Assembly: GCF_918797525.1 (NCBI RefSeq)
Contig: NZ_OU963893.1
Span: 1,488,001-1,552,000, forward strand
Length of the DNA: 64,000 bases
Direction of reading: 5' to 3'
DNA from: an unidentified bacterial endosymbiont
GTDB lineage: Bacteria; Pseudomonadota; Gammaproteobacteria; Enterobacterales; Enterobacteriaceae
Shown here: piece after piece, positions 11,030 to 23,487 of the stretch
How the letters are laid out: each line of letters starts with the position of its first letter
How positions within the stretch are numbered: position 1 is the first letter of the stretch
Program-made: the position numbers and the translations under genes
The notes under the pieces: generated by a model
What the model saw: the letters and a program-made list of their open reading frames with translations, nothing else
Databases searched by the model: none
What the model was told of the DNA's origin: nothing

Positions 11030-13309
11030 ATGGATGATCAATTAAAACAGAGTGCCCTCGATTTTCACGAGTTTCCCGTTCCGGGTAAAATCCAGGTCTC
11101 CCCAACCAAACCGCTGGCGACCCAGCGCGATCTGGCGCTGGCCTACTCGCCCGGCGTGGCAGCCCCTTGTCTCGAAATAGAAAAAGATCCGCTCGCCGCC
11201 TACAAATACACCGCACGAGGTAACCTGGTGGCGGTTATCTCTAACGGTACTGCGGTGTTGGGCCTGGGGAACATTGGCGCGCTGGCCGGAAAACCGGTTA
11301 TGGAAGGGAAGGGCGTTCTGTTCAAGAAATTTGCCGGCATTGACGTGTTCGATATCGAAGTGGACGAGCGGGATCCTGACAAATTCATCAACGTAGTCGC
11401 CGCGCTGGAACCGACCTTCGGCGGAATCAACCTCGAAGACATCAAAGCGCCGGAATGTTTCTACATTGAGCAGAAGCTGCGTGAACGTATGAACATTCCC
11501 GTGTTCCATGATGACCAGCACGGTACCGCGATTATCAGCACCGCCGCGATCCTCAACGGCCTGCGCGTGGTCGAGAAAACTCTTTCTGACGTGCGCATGG
11601 TAGTCTCCGGCGCGGGGGCTGCGGCAATCGCCTGTATGAACCTGCTGGTGGCGCTTGGCATGCAGAAACACAACATTGTGGTCTGTGATTCCAAAGGTGT
11701 TATCTACAAAGACCGCGAGCCGAACATGGCGGAAACCAAGGCGGCATACGCGGTGGAAGACGACGGTAAACGTACGCTGGATGACGTTATCGACGGCGCG
11801 GATATCTTCCTTGGCTGCTCGGGGCCGAAAGTGCTGACCCAGGAGATGGTGCAGAAGATGGCGCGTGCGCCAATGATCCTGGCGCTGGCCAACCCGGAAC
11901 CCGAAATTCTGCCGCCGCTGGCGAAAGCGGTGCGTGAAGATGCGATTATCTGTACCGGGCGTTCTGACTACCCGAACCAGGTGAACAACGTGCTCTGCTT
12001 CCCGTTCATTTTCCGCGGTGCGCTGGACGTAGGCGCGACGGCTATTAACGAAGAGATGAAGCTGGCGGCGGTGCGTGCGATTGCGGAGCTGGCTCATGCA
12101 GAGCAGAGTGAAGTGGTGGCTTCTGCGTATGGCGATCAGGATCTGCGTTTTGGTCCGGACTACATCATTCCTAAACCGTTCGACCCGCGCCTGATTGTCA
12201 AAATTGCGCCCGCAGTCGCAAAAGCGGCGATGGACTCCGGCGTGGCAACGCGCCCGATTCAGGATTTCGCTGCTTACGTCGATAAACTTACCGAGTTTGT
12301 CTATAAAACCAACCTGTTCATGAAGCCCATCTTCTCTCAGGCCCGCGCGGCGGCAAAACGCGTGGTGCTGGCGGAAGGGGAAGAGGCGCGCGTGCTGCAC
12401 GCGACCCAGGAGCTGATCACCTTAGGGCTGGCGAAACCGATCCTGATTGGTCGTCCGAGCGTGATTGAAATGCGTATTCAGAAGCTGGGGCTGCAGATTA
12501 CGCCGGGCGTTGATTTTGAGATCGTTAACAACGAATCCGATCCGCGTTTCAAAGAGTACTGGAACGAATATTACGCGATCATGAAACGTCGTGGCATCAC
12601 TCAGGAGCAGGCGCAGAAAGCGGTTATCAGTAACACCACGGTGATTGGGGCGATCATGGTCCATCGCGGTGAAGCGGATGCGCTGATCTGCGGTACCATC
12701 GGCGATTACCACGAGCATTTCAGCGTGGTGCAGGAGATCTTCGGCTATCGCGAAGGGGTACACACCGCCGGGGCGATGAACGCGCTGCTGCTGCCAAGCG
12801 GCAACACCTTTATTGCCGATACCTACGTTAATGACGATCCAGGCCCGGAAGAGCTGGCGGAAATCACCGTGCTGGCGGCGGAAACCGTGCGCCGCTTCGG
12901 TATTGAGCCGAAGGTTGCGCTGCTGTCTCACTCAAACTTCGGTTCGTCCAAATCAGCCGCGGCGTGCAAAATGCGCCAGACGCTGGAGCAGGTGCGTGAA
13001 CGTGCGCCGGAACTGATGATTGACGGGGAAATGCACGGCGATGCCGCGCTGGTGGAGAGCATCCGTAATGAACGTATGCCGGACAGCCCGCTGAAAGGAT
13101 CGGCAAACGTATTAATTATGCCGAACGTGGAAGCGGCGCGTATCAGCTACAACCTGCTGCGCGTCTCCAGCTCTGAAGGGGTCACCGTGGGGCCGGTGCT
13201 GATGGGCGTGGCGAAACCGGTGCACGTGTTAACACCGATTGCGTCGGTACGTCGTATTGTCAATATGGTGGCGCTGGCGGTGGTTGAGGCGCAGACGCAG
13301 CCGCTGTAA
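11030..13309 (+). CDS. maeB: NADP-dependent malic enzyme
   Basis: MaeB oxidatively decarboxylates malate to pyruvate, producing NADPH and CO2. The 759-residue protein has the two-part structure of E. coli MaeB. An N-terminal malic-enzyme half (about 1-430) carries [17 protein letters not shown] and the nucleotide-binding [17 protein letters not shown]-terminal phosphotransacetylase-like half (about 430-759) acts as a regulatory domain responding to acetyl-CoA. A GAAAGGAAT ribosome binding site precedes the ATG. It is monocistronic, divergent from talA, and its stop lies five bases from the end of convergent hemF. Confidence 0.98.
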   Translation: MDDQLKQSALDFHEFPVPGKIQVSPTKPLATQRDLALAYSPGVAAPCLEIEKDPLAAYKYTARGNLVAVISNGTAVLGLGNIGALAGKPVMEGKGVLFKKFAGIDVFDIEVDERDPDKFINVVAALEPTFGGINLEDIKAPECFYIEQKLRERMNIPVFHDDQHGTAIISTAAILNGLRVVEKTLSDVRMVVSGAGAAAIACMNLLVALGMQKHNIVVCDSKGVIYKDREPNMAETKAAYAVEDDGKRTLDDVIDGADIFLGCSGPKVLTQEMVQKMARAPMILALANPEPEILPPLAKAVREDAIICTGRSDYPNQVNNVLCFPFIFRGALDVGATAINEEMKLAAVRAIAELAHAEQSEVVASAYGDQDLRFGPDYIIPKPFDPRLIVKIAPAVAKAAMDSGVATRPIQDFAAYVDKLTEFVYKTNLFMKPIFSQARAAAKRVVLAEGEEARVLHATQELITLGLAKPILIGRPSVIEMRIQKLGLQITPGVDFEIVNNESDPRFKEYWNEYYAIMKRRGITQEQAQKAVISNTTVIGAIMVHRGEADALICGTIGDYHEHFSVVQEIFGYREGVHTAGAMNALLLPSGNTFIADTYVNDDPGPEELAEITVLAAETVRRFGIEPKVALLSHSNFGSSKSAAACKMRQTLEQVRERAPELMIDGEMHGDAALVESIRNERMPDSPLKGSANVLIMPNVEAARISYNLLRVSSSEGVTVGPVLMGVAKPVHVLTPIASVRRIVNMVALAVVEAQTQPL

Positions 13310-13314
13310 ATCGG

Positions 13315-15089
<1,775 letters not shown>

Positions 15090-15301
15090 GCGGCCTGAAT
15101 TGTAAAAATTGCGGTCATGGTGTTATATCGTATCGTGTTTACCGTTACGACTGTCCTGAATAGGAATTGTTTTACTTTTCATTTCAATACGTGACAAAGT
15201 GACATTATGCCAAATTTTGGCGAGTTTTTCCCCGCTTATTGGCTATTGCAGGCGTTCGCGCCATAATCACTGTTTTTAAACCTGAAAAGGCGGTTAATAC
15301 C

Positions 15302-15727
15302 ATGGAGATACGCGTTTTTCGCCAGGAAGATTTCGAAGAGGTGATCACCCTTTGGGAGCGCTGCGATCTGCTACGTCCGTGGAACGATCCAGAAATGGAC
15401 ATCGAACGTAAGGTGAATCATGACGTCACGCTGTTCCTTGTTGCCGAAGTAAACGCTGAAGTGGTGGGAACGGTAATGGGCGGTTATGACGGTCATCGCG
15501 GTTCGGCCTATTATCTGGGTGTTCACCCGGAGTATCGGGGACGGGGTATTGCCAATGCGCTGCTTAATCGTCTGGAAAAGAAATTGATTGCCCGCGGCTG
15601 CCCGAAAATTCAGATCATGGTGCGGGAAGATAACGACGTGGTGCTGGGCATGTATGAACGTTTGGGCTATGAACATGCTGATGCGTTGAGTTTGGGCAAG
15701 CGTTTGATTGAAGATGAAGAGTATTGA
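15302..15727 (+). CDS. ypeA: GNAT family acetyltransferase YpeA
   Basis: This is a 141-residue GCN5-related N-acetyltransferase, identical in length to E. coli YpeA and very similar to it. The acetyl-CoA-binding motif A reads [16 protein letters not shown] at about residues 75-90. The substrate is unknown. The ATG at 15302 ([14 protein letters not shown]) was chosen because it matches the family; upstream in-frame codons from 15239 lack a matching protein. Confidence 0.95.
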   Translation: MEIRVFRQEDFEEVITLWERCDLLRPWNDPEMDIERKVNHDVTLFLVAEVNAEVVGTVMGGYDGHRGSAYYLGVHPEYRGRGIANALLNRLEKKLIARGCPKIQIMVREDNDVVLGMYERLGYEHADALSLGKRLIEDEEY

Positions 15728-15855
15728 TAACCCTTCGGCTGCTCACCCCACCCCCCCGTTTGCGCGTCTGTTTTAGGCATTAGCGAGATTAACATGGCAC
15801 TTTTTGCCGATGTCGCAATCCAACAAGCGTTGATTTAACACGTAAGGACGTTTCA

Positions 15856-16431
15856 ATGAAATCGCTGCGTTTACTTTTATGCGCCCTCCCGCTGGCCTTA
15901 ACCGGCTGCTCAACCCTTTCTGCCGTTAACTGGTCTGCAGCTTATCCGTGGAACTGGTTTGGCTCCTCAACGAAGGTGACCGAAAAGGGCGTGGGCAAAA
16001 TTACCGCCGTGACGGCGCTAGACCAGGACGCCATAGGGGATGCGCTGAGCAGTGACTATCGCCTGCGCAGCGGCATGAAGACGGAAAATGGCAGCATTGT
16101 GCACTATTTCGAAGCGCTGAAGGGCGACAAGCTGGCGCTGGTGATTAACGGCAATAAAGGCACGGTTAACCATATTGCGGTGCTGGATGAGGATATCCCG
16201 ACGGCAAGCGGTGTCAGCGTGGGTACGCCATTTAGCGAGCTATACAAACAAGCCTACGGCAACTGCAACAGCGTGCCGTCCGACGATAAGGTTACGGTGG
16301 AGTGTCAGGCCGAAGGTAGCACGCACATTAGTTATCTCTTCTCCGGCGACTGGAGCGGTCCGCAAGGGTTAATGCCGTCTGACGACACCCTGAAAAACTG
16401 GAAAGTGAGCCAAATTATCTGGAAGCAGTAA
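15856..16431 (+). CDS. yfeY: outer-membrane lipoprotein YfeY (DUF1131)
   Basis: A 191-residue lipoprotein matching E. coli YfeY. The signal peptide [18 protein letters not shown] ends in a lipobox (LTGC), so Cys18 should be lipidated. The mature part carries conserved blocks such as [15 protein letters not shown] and [15 protein letters not shown]. Its molecular function is unknown. In E. coli it belongs to the sigma-E envelope-stress regulon; a matching promoter upstream is plausible but I could not assign it with confidence. Confidence 0.95.
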   Translation: MKSLRLLLCALPLALTGCSTLSAVNWSAAYPWNWFGSSTKVTEKGVGKITAVTALDQDAIGDALSSDYRLRSGMKTENGSIVHYFEALKGDKLALVINGNKGTVNHIAVLDEDIPTASGVSVGTPFSELYKQAYGNCNSVPSDDKVTVECQAEGSTHISYLFSGDWSGPQGLMPSDDTLKNWKVSQIIWKQ

Positions 16432-16523
16432 TTTGCGTCGGAACAAACCGCCTGGCTAAAAAAGCGGGTATAATCGCCGCCATCAATGCCACGCTGTCGT
16501 GGCATATTTTTTCAGGAGGAGCG

Positions 16524-17423
16524 ATGTCTCAGGTTCAGAGTGGCATTTTGCCAGAACATTGCCGCGCGGCGATTTGGATTGAAGCCAATGTCAGAGGGGA
16601 TGTGGATGCCCTGCGTGCGGCCAGCAAAATATTTGTCGATAAACTGGCCACCTTCCAGGCCACATTTCCTGATGCCCATCTGGGCGCGGTTGTCGCTTTC
16701 GGCAATAACGTCTGGCACCAGTTGAGCGGGGGGGAAGGGGCGCAGGAGCTGAAAGACTTCATCCCTTATGGTAAAGGTCTTGCGCCAGCCACCCAGTACG
16801 ATGTGTTGATTCATATTCTCTCATTGCGTCACGACGTGAACTTCTCGATCGCCCAGGCGGCGATGGCAGCCTTTGGCGGCAGCATTGAGGTACAGGAAGA
16901 AATACACGGTTTCCGTTGGGTGGAAGATCGCGATTTAAGCGGTTTCGTCGACGGAACAGAAAACCCGGCGGGCGAAGACATCCGCCGTGACGTGGCCGTC
17001 ATCAAAGAGGGCATAGATGCGGGCGGCAGCTATGTTTTTGTTCAGCGCTGGGAGCACAACTTAAAGCAGCTTAACCGCATGAGCGTGCATGACCAGGAGA
17101 TGATGATGGGTCGCACCAAAGATGCTAATGAAGAGATTGACGGCGACGCCCGTCCGGTTACCTCGCATCTGACCCGCGTCGATCTCAAAGAGGACGGTAA
17201 AGGGCTGAAGATTGTCCGCCAGAGCCTGCCATACGGCACGGCTAGCGGTACGCACGGCCTCTATTTCTGCGCCTACTGCGCGCGGCTGTACAACATCGAA
17301 CAACAGCTGTTAAGTATGTTCGGTGATACCGACGGCAAGCGCGACGCGATGCTGCGCTTCACCAAACCGGTGAGCGGTGGCTACTACTTCGCCCCGTCCG
17401 TCGAGCGCCTGCTGGCGCTTTAA
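16524..17423 (+). CDS. yfeX: DyP-type haem peroxidase YfeX
   Basis: YfeX is a cytoplasmic dye-decolorizing-type peroxidase that binds haem; the E. coli protein oxidises porphyrinogens, and a role in releasing iron from haem has been proposed. The length (299 residues) equals E. coli YfeX. The DyP signature GFVDGTENP is at about residues 140-148 with the distal aspartate present. The proximal haem histidine is expected in the SHLTRVD segment near residue 215, and [14 protein letters not shown] closes the fold. An AGGAGGAGC ribosome binding site precedes the ATG. Confidence 0.96.
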   Translation: MSQVQSGILPEHCRAAIWIEANVRGDVDALRAASKIFVDKLATFQATFPDAHLGAVVAFGNNVWHQLSGGEGAQELKDFIPYGKGLAPATQYDVLIHILSLRHDVNFSIAQAAMAAFGGSIEVQEEIHGFRWVEDRDLSGFVDGTENPAGEDIRRDVAVIKEGIDAGGSYVFVQRWEHNLKQLNRMSVHDQEMMMGRTKDANEEIDGDARPVTSHLTRVDLKEDGKGLKIVRQSLPYGTASGTHGLYFCAYCARLYNIEQQLLSMFGDTDGKRDAMLRFTKPVSGGYYFAPSVERLLAL

Positions 17424-17434
17424 CACCCCTTACC

Positions 17435-17462
17435 CTAACCCTCTCCGCACAGGAGAGGGGAG
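17435..17462. repeat. inverted repeat CCCTCTCC/GGAGAGGG after yfeX
   Basis: A perfect eight-base stem, CCCTCTCC / GGAGAGGG, with a short loop lies just downstream of yfeX. It is not followed by a T run, so it is a doubtful terminator. A closely similar hairpin appears at 52681-52709, which suggests a dispersed repeat of the kind often found between enterobacterial genes. Confidence 0.6.
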
Positions 17463-17465
17463 CGT

Positions 17466-17583
17466 ACCCTTATTCCCTTTTCTGCTTCTAAATCACCAAA
17501 CGGTATATAAAACCGTTACTCCTTTCGTACTCGTTATAAATATTATGGCCATAAGATAGTCATCACATTTATAAGGGTGCGCA
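17466..17583 (+). promoter_or_regulatory. cysP promoter and CysB-activator region
   Basis: The stretch TTATTCCCTTTTCTGCTTCT, then AATCACCAAACGGTATATAA and TTATAAATATTATGGCCATA, is very close to my recollection of the E. coli cysP upstream region, where CysB bound to N-acetylserine activates transcription. It ends in ATAAGGGTGCGCA, the ribosome binding site of cysP. The exact CysB contacts and start site are inferred by analogy. Confidence 0.7.
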
Positions 17584-18597
17584 ATGGCCGTTACTGTACT
17601 GAAAAAAGGATCGCTGGCGCTGGCGGGATTACTGCTGGTGGCGCAGGCGCAGGCCACTGAGCTGTTGAACAGCTCCTATGATGTCTCACGCGAGCTTTTT
17701 GCCGCCCTTAACCCACAGTTTCAACAACAATGGGCGAAAAACAATAACGGTGACAAGTTAACTATTAAGCAGTCTCACGCCGGTTCGTCCAAACAGGCGC
17801 TGGCGATCCTGCAGGGTCTGAAGGCCGACGTGGTGACCTACAATCAAGTGACCGATGTGCAGATCCTGCACGATAGAGGCAAGCTGATCCCGGCAAACTG
17901 GCAGAGCCGTCTGCCAAACAACAGTTCGCCGTTCTACTCCACCATGGGCTTCCTGGTGCGCAAGGGCAACCCGAAGAATATTCACGACTGGAACGACCTT
18001 GTGCGTTCGGACGTCAAATTGATTTTCCCTAACCCTAAAACCTCCGGTAATGCGCGTTATACCTATCTGGCGGCATGGGGTGCAGCGGATAAAGCAGACG
18101 GTAACGACAAAGCGAAAACCGAGCAGTTCATGACGCAGTTCCTGAAAAACGTCAAAGTATTCGATACCGGCGGCCGTGGGGCGACAACTACCTTCGCCGA
18201 GCGGGGGCTGGGTGATGTGCTGATAAGCTTTGAATCCGAAGTGAATAACATCCGTAAGCAGTATGAAGCGCAGGGTTTTGAAGTCGTTATCCCGAAAACC
18301 AATATTCTGGCGGAGTTCCCGGTAACGTGGGTGGATAAAAACGTGCAGGCTAATAATACCGAGAAAGCGGCGAAAGCGTATCTCAACTATCTGTACAGCC
18401 CGCAGGCGCAGGCGGTGATTGTCGATTATTACTACCGCGTGAACAATCCGGACGTGATGAACAAACTGAAAGATAAATTCCCCCAGACCGACCTGTTCCG
18501 CGTGGAAGACCATTTTGGCTCCTGGCCTGATGTCATGAAAACGCACTTTGTCAGCGGCGGTGAGTTAGACAAATTGCTGGCGGCGGGGCGTAAGTAA
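17584..18597 (+). CDS. cysP: thiosulfate-binding periplasmic protein CysP
   Basis: CysP is the periplasmic receptor that delivers thiosulfate (and sulfate) to the CysUWA ABC importer. The 337-residue protein opens with a Sec signal peptide (hydrophobic [14 protein letters not shown], cut after AQA near residue 24). Characteristic sulfate-binding-protein motifs are present: [34 protein letters not shown] and [10 protein letters not shown]. Its TAA stop overlaps the cysU ATG by one base. It is first in the cysPUWA operon and CysB-dependent by analogy with E. coli. Confidence 0.98.
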   Translation: MAVTVLKKGSLALAGLLLVAQAQATELLNSSYDVSRELFAALNPQFQQQWAKNNNGDKLTIKQSHAGSSKQALAILQGLKADVVTYNQVTDVQILHDRGKLIPANWQSRLPNNSSPFYSTMGFLVRKGNPKNIHDWNDLVRSDVKLIFPNPKTSGNARYTYLAAWGAADKADGNDKAKTEQFMTQFLKNVKVFDTGGRGATTTFAERGLGDVLISFESEVNNIRKQYEAQGFEVVIPKTNILAEFPVTWVDKNVQANNTEKAAKAYLNYLYSPQAQAVIVDYYYRVNNPDVMNKLKDKFPQTDLFRVEDHFGSWPDVMKTHFVSGGELDKLLAAGRK

Positions 18598-19430
18598 TGT
18601 TTGCAGTTTCCTCCAGACGCGTGCTGCCAGGCTTTACCTTAAGCCTCGGGACTAGCCTGCTGTTCGTCTGTCTGATTTTGCTTTTACCGCTCAGCGCGCT
18701 GGTGGTACAGCTTTCTGAGATGAGCTGGGCGCAGTATTGGGACGTGATTACTAACCCGCAGGTCGTCGCGGCCTACAAGGTGACGCTGCTGTCGGCGTTT
18801 GTGGCCTCAATTTTCAATGGCGTGTTCGGCCTGCTGATGGCGTGGATTTTAACCCGTTACAGATTCCCCGGCCGCACGTTGCTTGACGCGCTTATGGATC
18901 TGCCGTTTGCGCTGCCTACCGCCGTTGCTGGCTTAACGCTGGCCTCGCTCTTTTCCGTGAACGGTTTTTACGGCGAGTGGCTGGCGAAATTTGATATTAA
19001 AGTGACTTACACCTGGCTCGGTATTGCCGTGGCGATGGCCTTTACCAGCATCCCCTTTGTGGTGCGCACCGTGCAGCCCGTGCTGGAAGAGTTAGGTCCG
19101 GAGTACGAAGAGGCCGCTGAAACGCTGGGGGCCACGCGGCTGCAAAGTTTCCGCAAAGTTGTCCTGCCGGAGCTGTCTCCTGCGCTTCTGGCAGGCGTTG
19201 CGCTGTCGTTTACCCGTAGCCTCGGCGAATTTGGCGCGGTCATCTTTATTGCCGGAAATATTGCGTGGAAAACAGAGGTGACGTCGCTAATGATTTTTGT
19301 GCGTTTGCAGGAGTTCGATTACCCGGCAGCCAGCGCTATTGCCTCGGTGATCCTCGCCGCATCGCTTTTGCTGCTGTTCTCTATTAATACTCTGCAAAGT
19401 CGCTTTGGTCGACGTGTGGTAGGTCACTGA
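18597..19430 (+). CDS. cysT: sulfate/thiosulfate ABC transporter permease CysT (CysU)
   Basis: This is one of the two inner-membrane permease subunits of the sulfate/thiosulfate importer. The 277-residue protein has about six hydrophobic segments and the EAA loop that docks onto the ATPase (EEAAETLGATRLQSFRKV at about residue 170). The start and stop overlap its neighbours by one base each (TAATG and TGATG), a sign of translational coupling. It is also called cysU. Confidence 0.97.
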   Translation: MFAVSSRRVLPGFTLSLGTSLLFVCLILLLPLSALVVQLSEMSWAQYWDVITNPQVVAAYKVTLLSAFVASIFNGVFGLLMAWILTRYRFPGRTLLDALMDLPFALPTAVAGLTLASLFSVNGFYGEWLAKFDIKVTYTWLGIAVAMAFTSIPFVVRTVQPVLEELGPEYEEAAETLGATRLQSFRKVVLPELSPALLAGVALSFTRSLGEFGAVIFIAGNIAWKTEVTSLMIFVRLQEFDYPAASAIASVILAASLLLLFSINTLQSRFGRRVVGH

Positions 19431-20305
19431 TGGCGGAAGTTTCTCAATTGACGCGCTATGACGCTCCCCGTTTTAACGGGGGAAAATGGTTTCTGATTGG
19501 GACCGGGATGGTGGTTTCGGCATTTATACTCGTCGTGCCAATGGTCTACATCTTTGTGCAGGCTTTCAGCAAGGGGATTATGCCCGCGCTGCAAAACCTG
19601 GCTGACCCGGACATGCTGCATGCCATCTGGCTGACGGTAATGATTGCCCTGATTACCGTGCCGGTGAATTTAGTTTTCGGCGTGCTGCTGGCCTGGCTGG
19701 TTACGCGCTTTAACTTTCCAGGCCGTCAGCTGTTGCTGACGTTGCTGGACATTCCTTTTGCGGTGTCACCGGTTGTGGCGGGTTTAGTCTATCTGCTCTT
19801 TTACGGCTCGAACGGCCCGCTGGGCGGCTGGCTGGATGAGCACAACCTGCAGATTATGTTCGCCTGGCCGGGTATGGTGCTGGTCACGGTCTTTGTAACC
19901 TGTCCCTTTGTGGTGCGTGAGCTGGTGCCAGTGATGTTAAGCCAGGGGAGTCATGAAGACGAAGCGGCGGTGTTGCTGGGCGCATCCGGCTGGCAGATGT
20001 TCCGCCGCGTGACGCTACCCAACATTCGCTGGGCGCTGCTTTACGGCGTGGTGCTGACCAATGCCCGTGCGATTGGCGAATTCGGCGCCGTGTCGGTGGT
20101 ATCCGGCTCGATCCGCGGTGAAACCCTGTCGCTGCCGCTACAGATTGAGCTACTGGAACAGGACTACAACACCGTCGGTTCCTTTACTGCCGCAGCGTTA
20201 CTGACGCTGATGGCGATTTTGACCCTGTTTTTGAAGAGTGTGGTGCAGTGGCGTTTAGAGAATCAGGAAAAACGTCAGCATCAGGAGGGAAATCATGAGC
20301 ATTGA
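19430..20305 (+). CDS. cysW: sulfate/thiosulfate ABC transporter permease CysW
   Basis: CysW is the second permease subunit, pairing with CysT in the inner membrane. It has 291 residues, about six transmembrane segments and the EAA-type loop [18 protein letters not shown] near residue 180. The ATG overlaps the cysT stop, and the 3' end overlaps the cysA start by 11 bases. Confidence 0.97.
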   Translation: MAEVSQLTRYDAPRFNGGKWFLIGTGMVVSAFILVVPMVYIFVQAFSKGIMPALQNLADPDMLHAIWLTVMIALITVPVNLVFGVLLAWLVTRFNFPGRQLLLTLLDIPFAVSPVVAGLVYLLFYGSNGPLGGWLDEHNLQIMFAWPGMVLVTVFVTCPFVVRELVPVMLSQGSHEDEAAVLLGASGWQMFRRVTLPNIRWALLYGVVLTNARAIGEFGAVSVVSGSIRGETLSLPLQIELLEQDYNTVGSFTAAALLTLMAILTLFLKSVVQWRLENQEKRQHQEGNHEH

Positions 20306-21389
20306 GATTGCCAATATTAAGAAGTCTTTTGGTCGCACCCAGGTGCTGAATGATATCTCGCTGGATATCCCTTCCGGGCAAATGGTGGCGCTGCTGGGGC
20401 CGTCCGGTTCCGGTAAAACCACGCTGCTGCGTATTATCGCCGGGCTTGAGCACCAGACAAGCGGGCACATTCGTTTCCATGGCACCGACGTAAGTCGACT
20501 GCACGCGCGCGATCGTAAGGTTGGTTTTGTGTTCCAGCATTACGCGCTGTTCCGCCATATGACCGTGTTCGATAACATCGCCTTTGGCCTGACGGTGCTC
20601 CCGCGTCGTGAACGCCCCAACGCGGCGACCATCAAAGCAAAAGTGACCAAACTGCTGGAGATGGTGCAACTTGCGCATCTGGCGGATCGCTTCCCGGCGC
20701 AGCTGTCCGGCGGGCAGAAGCAGCGCGTCGCACTGGCGCGTGCCCTCGCCGTGGAACCGCAAATCCTGCTGCTGGATGAACCTTTCGGCGCGCTGGATGC
20801 GCAGGTGCGTAAAGAGCTCAGGCGCTGGCTGCGTCAGTTGCATGAAGAGTTGAGGTTCACCAGCGTCTTCGTCACACACGATCAGGAAGAGGCAATGGAG
20901 GTGGCCGACCGGGTCGTGGTCATGAGCCAGGGAAATATTGAGCAGGTAGACGAGCCGGAACAGTTGTGGCGTGAACCAGCAACGCGCTTTGTGCTTGAAT
21001 TTATGGGGGAAGTAAACCGTCTGCAGGGCACCATTCGCGGCGGACAGTTCCACGTCGGCGCACACCGCTGGCCGCTGGGCTATACCTCTGCGCATCAAGG
21101 GCCAGTCGATCTGTTCCTGCGTCCGTGGGAAGTGGATGCGAGCCGCCGCACCAGCCTGGATTCCCCGCTGCCGGTGCAGGTGCTTGAAGCTAGCCCTAAA
21201 GGGCACTACACCCAATTGGTGGTACAGCCGCTGGGCTGGTATACCGAGCCGCTGACGGTGGTCATGCGTGGCGAAGAACCTCCGTACCGCGGCGAGCGCT
21301 TGTTTGTAGGTCTGCAGCATGCCCGCATTTATCACGGCAACGAACGTATTGAGACGTGCGGGGATATTGCTCTGGCCGCGTCAGCCTGA
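20295..21389 (+). CDS. cysA: sulfate/thiosulfate ABC transporter ATPase CysA
   Basis: CysA is the cytoplasmic ATPase that powers sulfate/thiosulfate import. Walker A (GPSGSGKTT) is at about residue 35, the Q-loop in [10 protein letters not shown], the ABC signature LSGGQKQRV near 132-140, Walker [15 protein letters not shown] and the switch histidine in [10 protein letters not shown]. The C-terminal part (about 240-364) is the TOBE-like regulatory domain. It closes the cysPUWA operon; a hairpin terminator follows. Confidence 0.98.
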   Translation: MSIEIANIKKSFGRTQVLNDISLDIPSGQMVALLGPSGSGKTTLLRIIAGLEHQTSGHIRFHGTDVSRLHARDRKVGFVFQHYALFRHMTVFDNIAFGLTVLPRRERPNAATIKAKVTKLLEMVQLAHLADRFPAQLSGGQKQRVALARALAVEPQILLLDEPFGALDAQVRKELRRWLRQLHEELRFTSVFVTHDQEEAMEVADRVVVMSQGNIEQVDEPEQLWREPATRFVLEFMGEVNRLQGTIRGGQFHVGAHRWPLGYTSAHQGPVDLFLRPWEVDASRRTSLDSPLPVQVLEASPKGHYTQLVVQPLGWYTEPLTVVMRGEEPPYRGERLFVGLQHARIYHGNERIETCGDIALAASA

Positions 21390-21411
21390 TAGGTTATCGC
21401 GTATGTTTTTC

Positions 21412-21442
21412 GCCCGGTGGCGTAATGCTTACCGGGCTTTTT
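21412..21442 (+). terminator. intrinsic terminator after cysA
   Basis: The inverted repeat GCCCGGT / ACCGGGC is followed directly by TTTTTATT. It lies between cysA and cysM. The loop GGCGTAATGCTT resembles a REP-type palindrome, so it may serve as both. In E. coli cysM can also be reached by read-through. Confidence 0.7.
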
Positions 21443-21456
21443 ATTGAGCAAAAATC

Positions 21457-22368
21457 GTGAATTCACTCGAACACACCATCGGCAACACGCCTCTGGTCAA
21501 ACTTCAGCGCATGGGGCCGGATAACGGCAGCGAAATTTGGGTCAAACTCGAAGGCAATAATCCGGCAGGCTCGGTGAAGGACCGGGCGGCGTTGTCGATG
21601 ATTGTGCAGGCCGAAAAGCGCGGCGAGATTAAGCCCGGAGACGTGCTTATTGAAGCCACCAGCGGTAATACCGGCATTGCTCTGGCGATGATCGCGGCCC
21701 TGAAAGGCTATCGTATGAAACTGCTGATGCCGGATAACATGAGCCAGGAGCGTCGTGCCGCCATGCGGGCATACGGGGCCGAGCTGATTCTGGTGACTAA
21801 AGAGCAGGGGATGGAAGGCGCGCGTGACCTGGCGCTTGAAATGGCTGAACGCGGCGAAGGTAAACTCCTCGACCAGTTTAATAACCCGGATAACCCCTAC
21901 GCGCACTACACCACCACCGGCCCGGAAATCTGGCGGCAAACGGGCGGGCGTATCACCCATTTTGTCTCCAGCATGGGCACCACCGGCACCATTACCGGGG
22001 TATCGCGTTTTCTGCGCGAGCAGGATAAAGCCGTTACCATCGTCGGCCTGCAGCCGGAAGCGGGGAGCAGTATTCCGGGTATTCGCCGCTGGCCCGCGGA
22101 GTATATGCCGGGCATTTATAATGCTCAGCTTGTGGACCAGGTGCTGGATCTTCATCAGCGCGAGGCGGAGAATACCATGCGCGAACTGGCCGTACGTGAA
22201 GGTATCTTCTGTGGCGTCAGTTCAGGCGGCGCGGTAGCCGGGGCGCTCCGGGTGGCAAAGGCGGCTCCGGGCGCGGTGGTGGTCGCAATAATCTGCGATC
22301 GCGGGGATCGTTATCTCTCTACCGGCGTCTTTGGTGAAGAGAGTTATACGCAGGGGGCGGGGATTTAA
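21457..22368 (+). CDS. cysM: cysteine synthase B (O-acetylserine sulfhydrylase B)
   Basis: CysM makes cysteine from O-acetylserine and sulfide, or S-sulfocysteine when given thiosulfate, so it fits beside the thiosulfate importer. The 303-residue protein has the PLP lysine in [11 protein letters not shown] near residue 41, the SGNTG phosphate loop and the [10 protein letters not shown] glycine loop. The start is the GTG at 21457, giving [16 protein letters not shown], which matches the family. It is followed five bases later by pdxK; the yfeK and yfeS genes that lie between them in E. coli K-12 are absent. Confidence 0.97.
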   Translation: MNSLEHTIGNTPLVKLQRMGPDNGSEIWVKLEGNNPAGSVKDRAALSMIVQAEKRGEIKPGDVLIEATSGNTGIALAMIAALKGYRMKLLMPDNMSQERRAAMRAYGAELILVTKEQGMEGARDLALEMAERGEGKLLDQFNNPDNPYAHYTTTGPEIWRQTGGRITHFVSSMGTTGTITGVSRFLREQDKAVTIVGLQPEAGSSIPGIRRWPAEYMPGIYNAQLVDQVLDLHQREAENTMRELAVREGIFCGVSSGGAVAGALRVAKAAPGAVVVAIICDRGDRYLSTGVFGEESYTQGAGI

Positions 22369-22373
22369 GCGTC

Positions 22374-23210
22374 ATGGAGATGATTTTATTCCGGGACAAC
22401 ACCCGGGCGCAGCAAACCGATATTGTCGCGGTGCAGTCTCAGGTGGTGTACGGCAGTGTGGGGAACAGCATCGCGGTGCCGAATATTCGTACTCATCAGC
22501 TAAACGTCACGGCGGTGCCAACGGTTCTGTTCAGCAATACGCCGCACTACGATACCTTCTACGGCGGGGTGATCCCCGATGAGTGGTTTAGTGGCTATCT
22601 GAAGGCGCTGGAAGAGCGCGACGTATTACGCGAGCTTAAAGCGGTCACCACCGGCTATATGGGCAGTGCCAGCCAGATTAAACTGCTGGCGCAGTGGCTT
22701 AAGGCCATCAAGGTACAGCATCCTGATTTGCTGGTGCTTGTCGACCCGGTAATGGGCGACATCGACAGCGGAATGTACGTCAAGCCGGATATCCCTGAAG
22801 CCTATCGTCAGCATCTGCTGCCCCTGGCGCAGGGGATCACGCCAAACGTGTTCGAACTCGAAGTATTGAGCGGTAAACAGTGCCGGACCCCTGAAAGCGC
22901 CATTATGGCCGCTCAGGCGCTGCTTTCTGACACGCTGAAGTGGGTCGCCATCACCAGTGCGCCGGTTGCAGACGATGCGGATAGCATCCACGTGGTGCTG
23001 GTCAGCAAAGAGGGTGTGACCGTCAGCGCACATCCGCGTGTCAAGACAGATCTCAAAGGAACGGGCGATCTGTTTTGCTCAGAGCTGGTCTGCGGCATTG
23101 TAGAAGGTGAAACCGTGGCGAATGCTATTCGCCGCGCGGGCGACCGTGTCACCAGGATAATGGTCTACACCCATGAAAAAGGCTATGACGAACTTATCCT
23201 GCCCGGTTAA
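22374..23210 (+). CDS. pdxK: pyridoxine/pyridoxal/pyridoxamine kinase
   Basis: PdxK phosphorylates B6 vitamers in the salvage pathway to pyridoxal phosphate, the cofactor of CysM and CysK. The protein is 278 residues (E. coli 283) and lacks the last few residues after DELILPG. Visible family motifs: [23 protein letters not shown] and the anion-hole loop [11 protein letters not shown] near residue 220. It is five bases downstream of cysM, so the two are probably co-transcribed. It is the last conserved gene before the islet. Confidence 0.96.
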   Translation: MEMILFRDNTRAQQTDIVAVQSQVVYGSVGNSIAVPNIRTHQLNVTAVPTVLFSNTPHYDTFYGGVIPDEWFSGYLKALEERDVLRELKAVTTGYMGSASQIKLLAQWLKAIKVQHPDLLVLVDPVMGDIDSGMYVKPDIPEAYRQHLLPLAQGITPNVFELEVLSGKQCRTPESAIMAAQALLSDTLKWVAITSAPVADDADSIHVVLVSKEGVTVSAHPRVKTDLKGTGDLFCSELVCGIVEGETVANAIRRAGDRVTRIMVYTHEKGYDELILPG

Positions 23211-23232
23211 ACAAAAATAGCGCCCGAAGGCG

Positions 23233-23262
23233 TAATGCTGGTCATTAAGGTGACCAGCATTA
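23233..23262. repeat. perfect 12-bp inverted repeat downstream of pdxK
   Basis: TAATGCTGGTCA and TGACCAGCATTA form a perfect 12-base stem with a six-base loop. A TTTTT run follows only after about 13 bases, so it may end pdxK transcription but is not a textbook terminator. It sits at the left boundary of the AT-rich islet. Confidence 0.7.
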
Positions 23263-23487
23263 CAGCAAGCTCAATTTTTCGCTCCTGTCCAAAATAATAC
23301 ATCATCACCACACATAGCTTACATAAGTGGTCTCATTTAAGCTCTGTCGAGCTAATTAAATGACATTTTAATAATGGCATAATACGATAGATACATCGCT
23401 GCCTTGGGTAAATATTATTTCAGGTAAGGGGACTTACATCCTTACCCCTCTTACCCTATTACGTTCATTGCCTGATGAGACAGTATT

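Noticed and set aside
11042..12400. Long open frame (452 codons) on the reverse strand inside maeB
   Set aside because: It is antisense to a well-conserved gene, its product is His/Arg-rich without domains, and such shadows are common in GC-rich codon patterns.
15205..15402. Reverse frame over the ypeA start
   Set aside because: Antisense to the conserved GNAT protein; no supporting feature.
20184..21335. 383-codon reverse frame across cysW-cysA
   Set aside because: Shadow of the cysA coding strand; no known protein.
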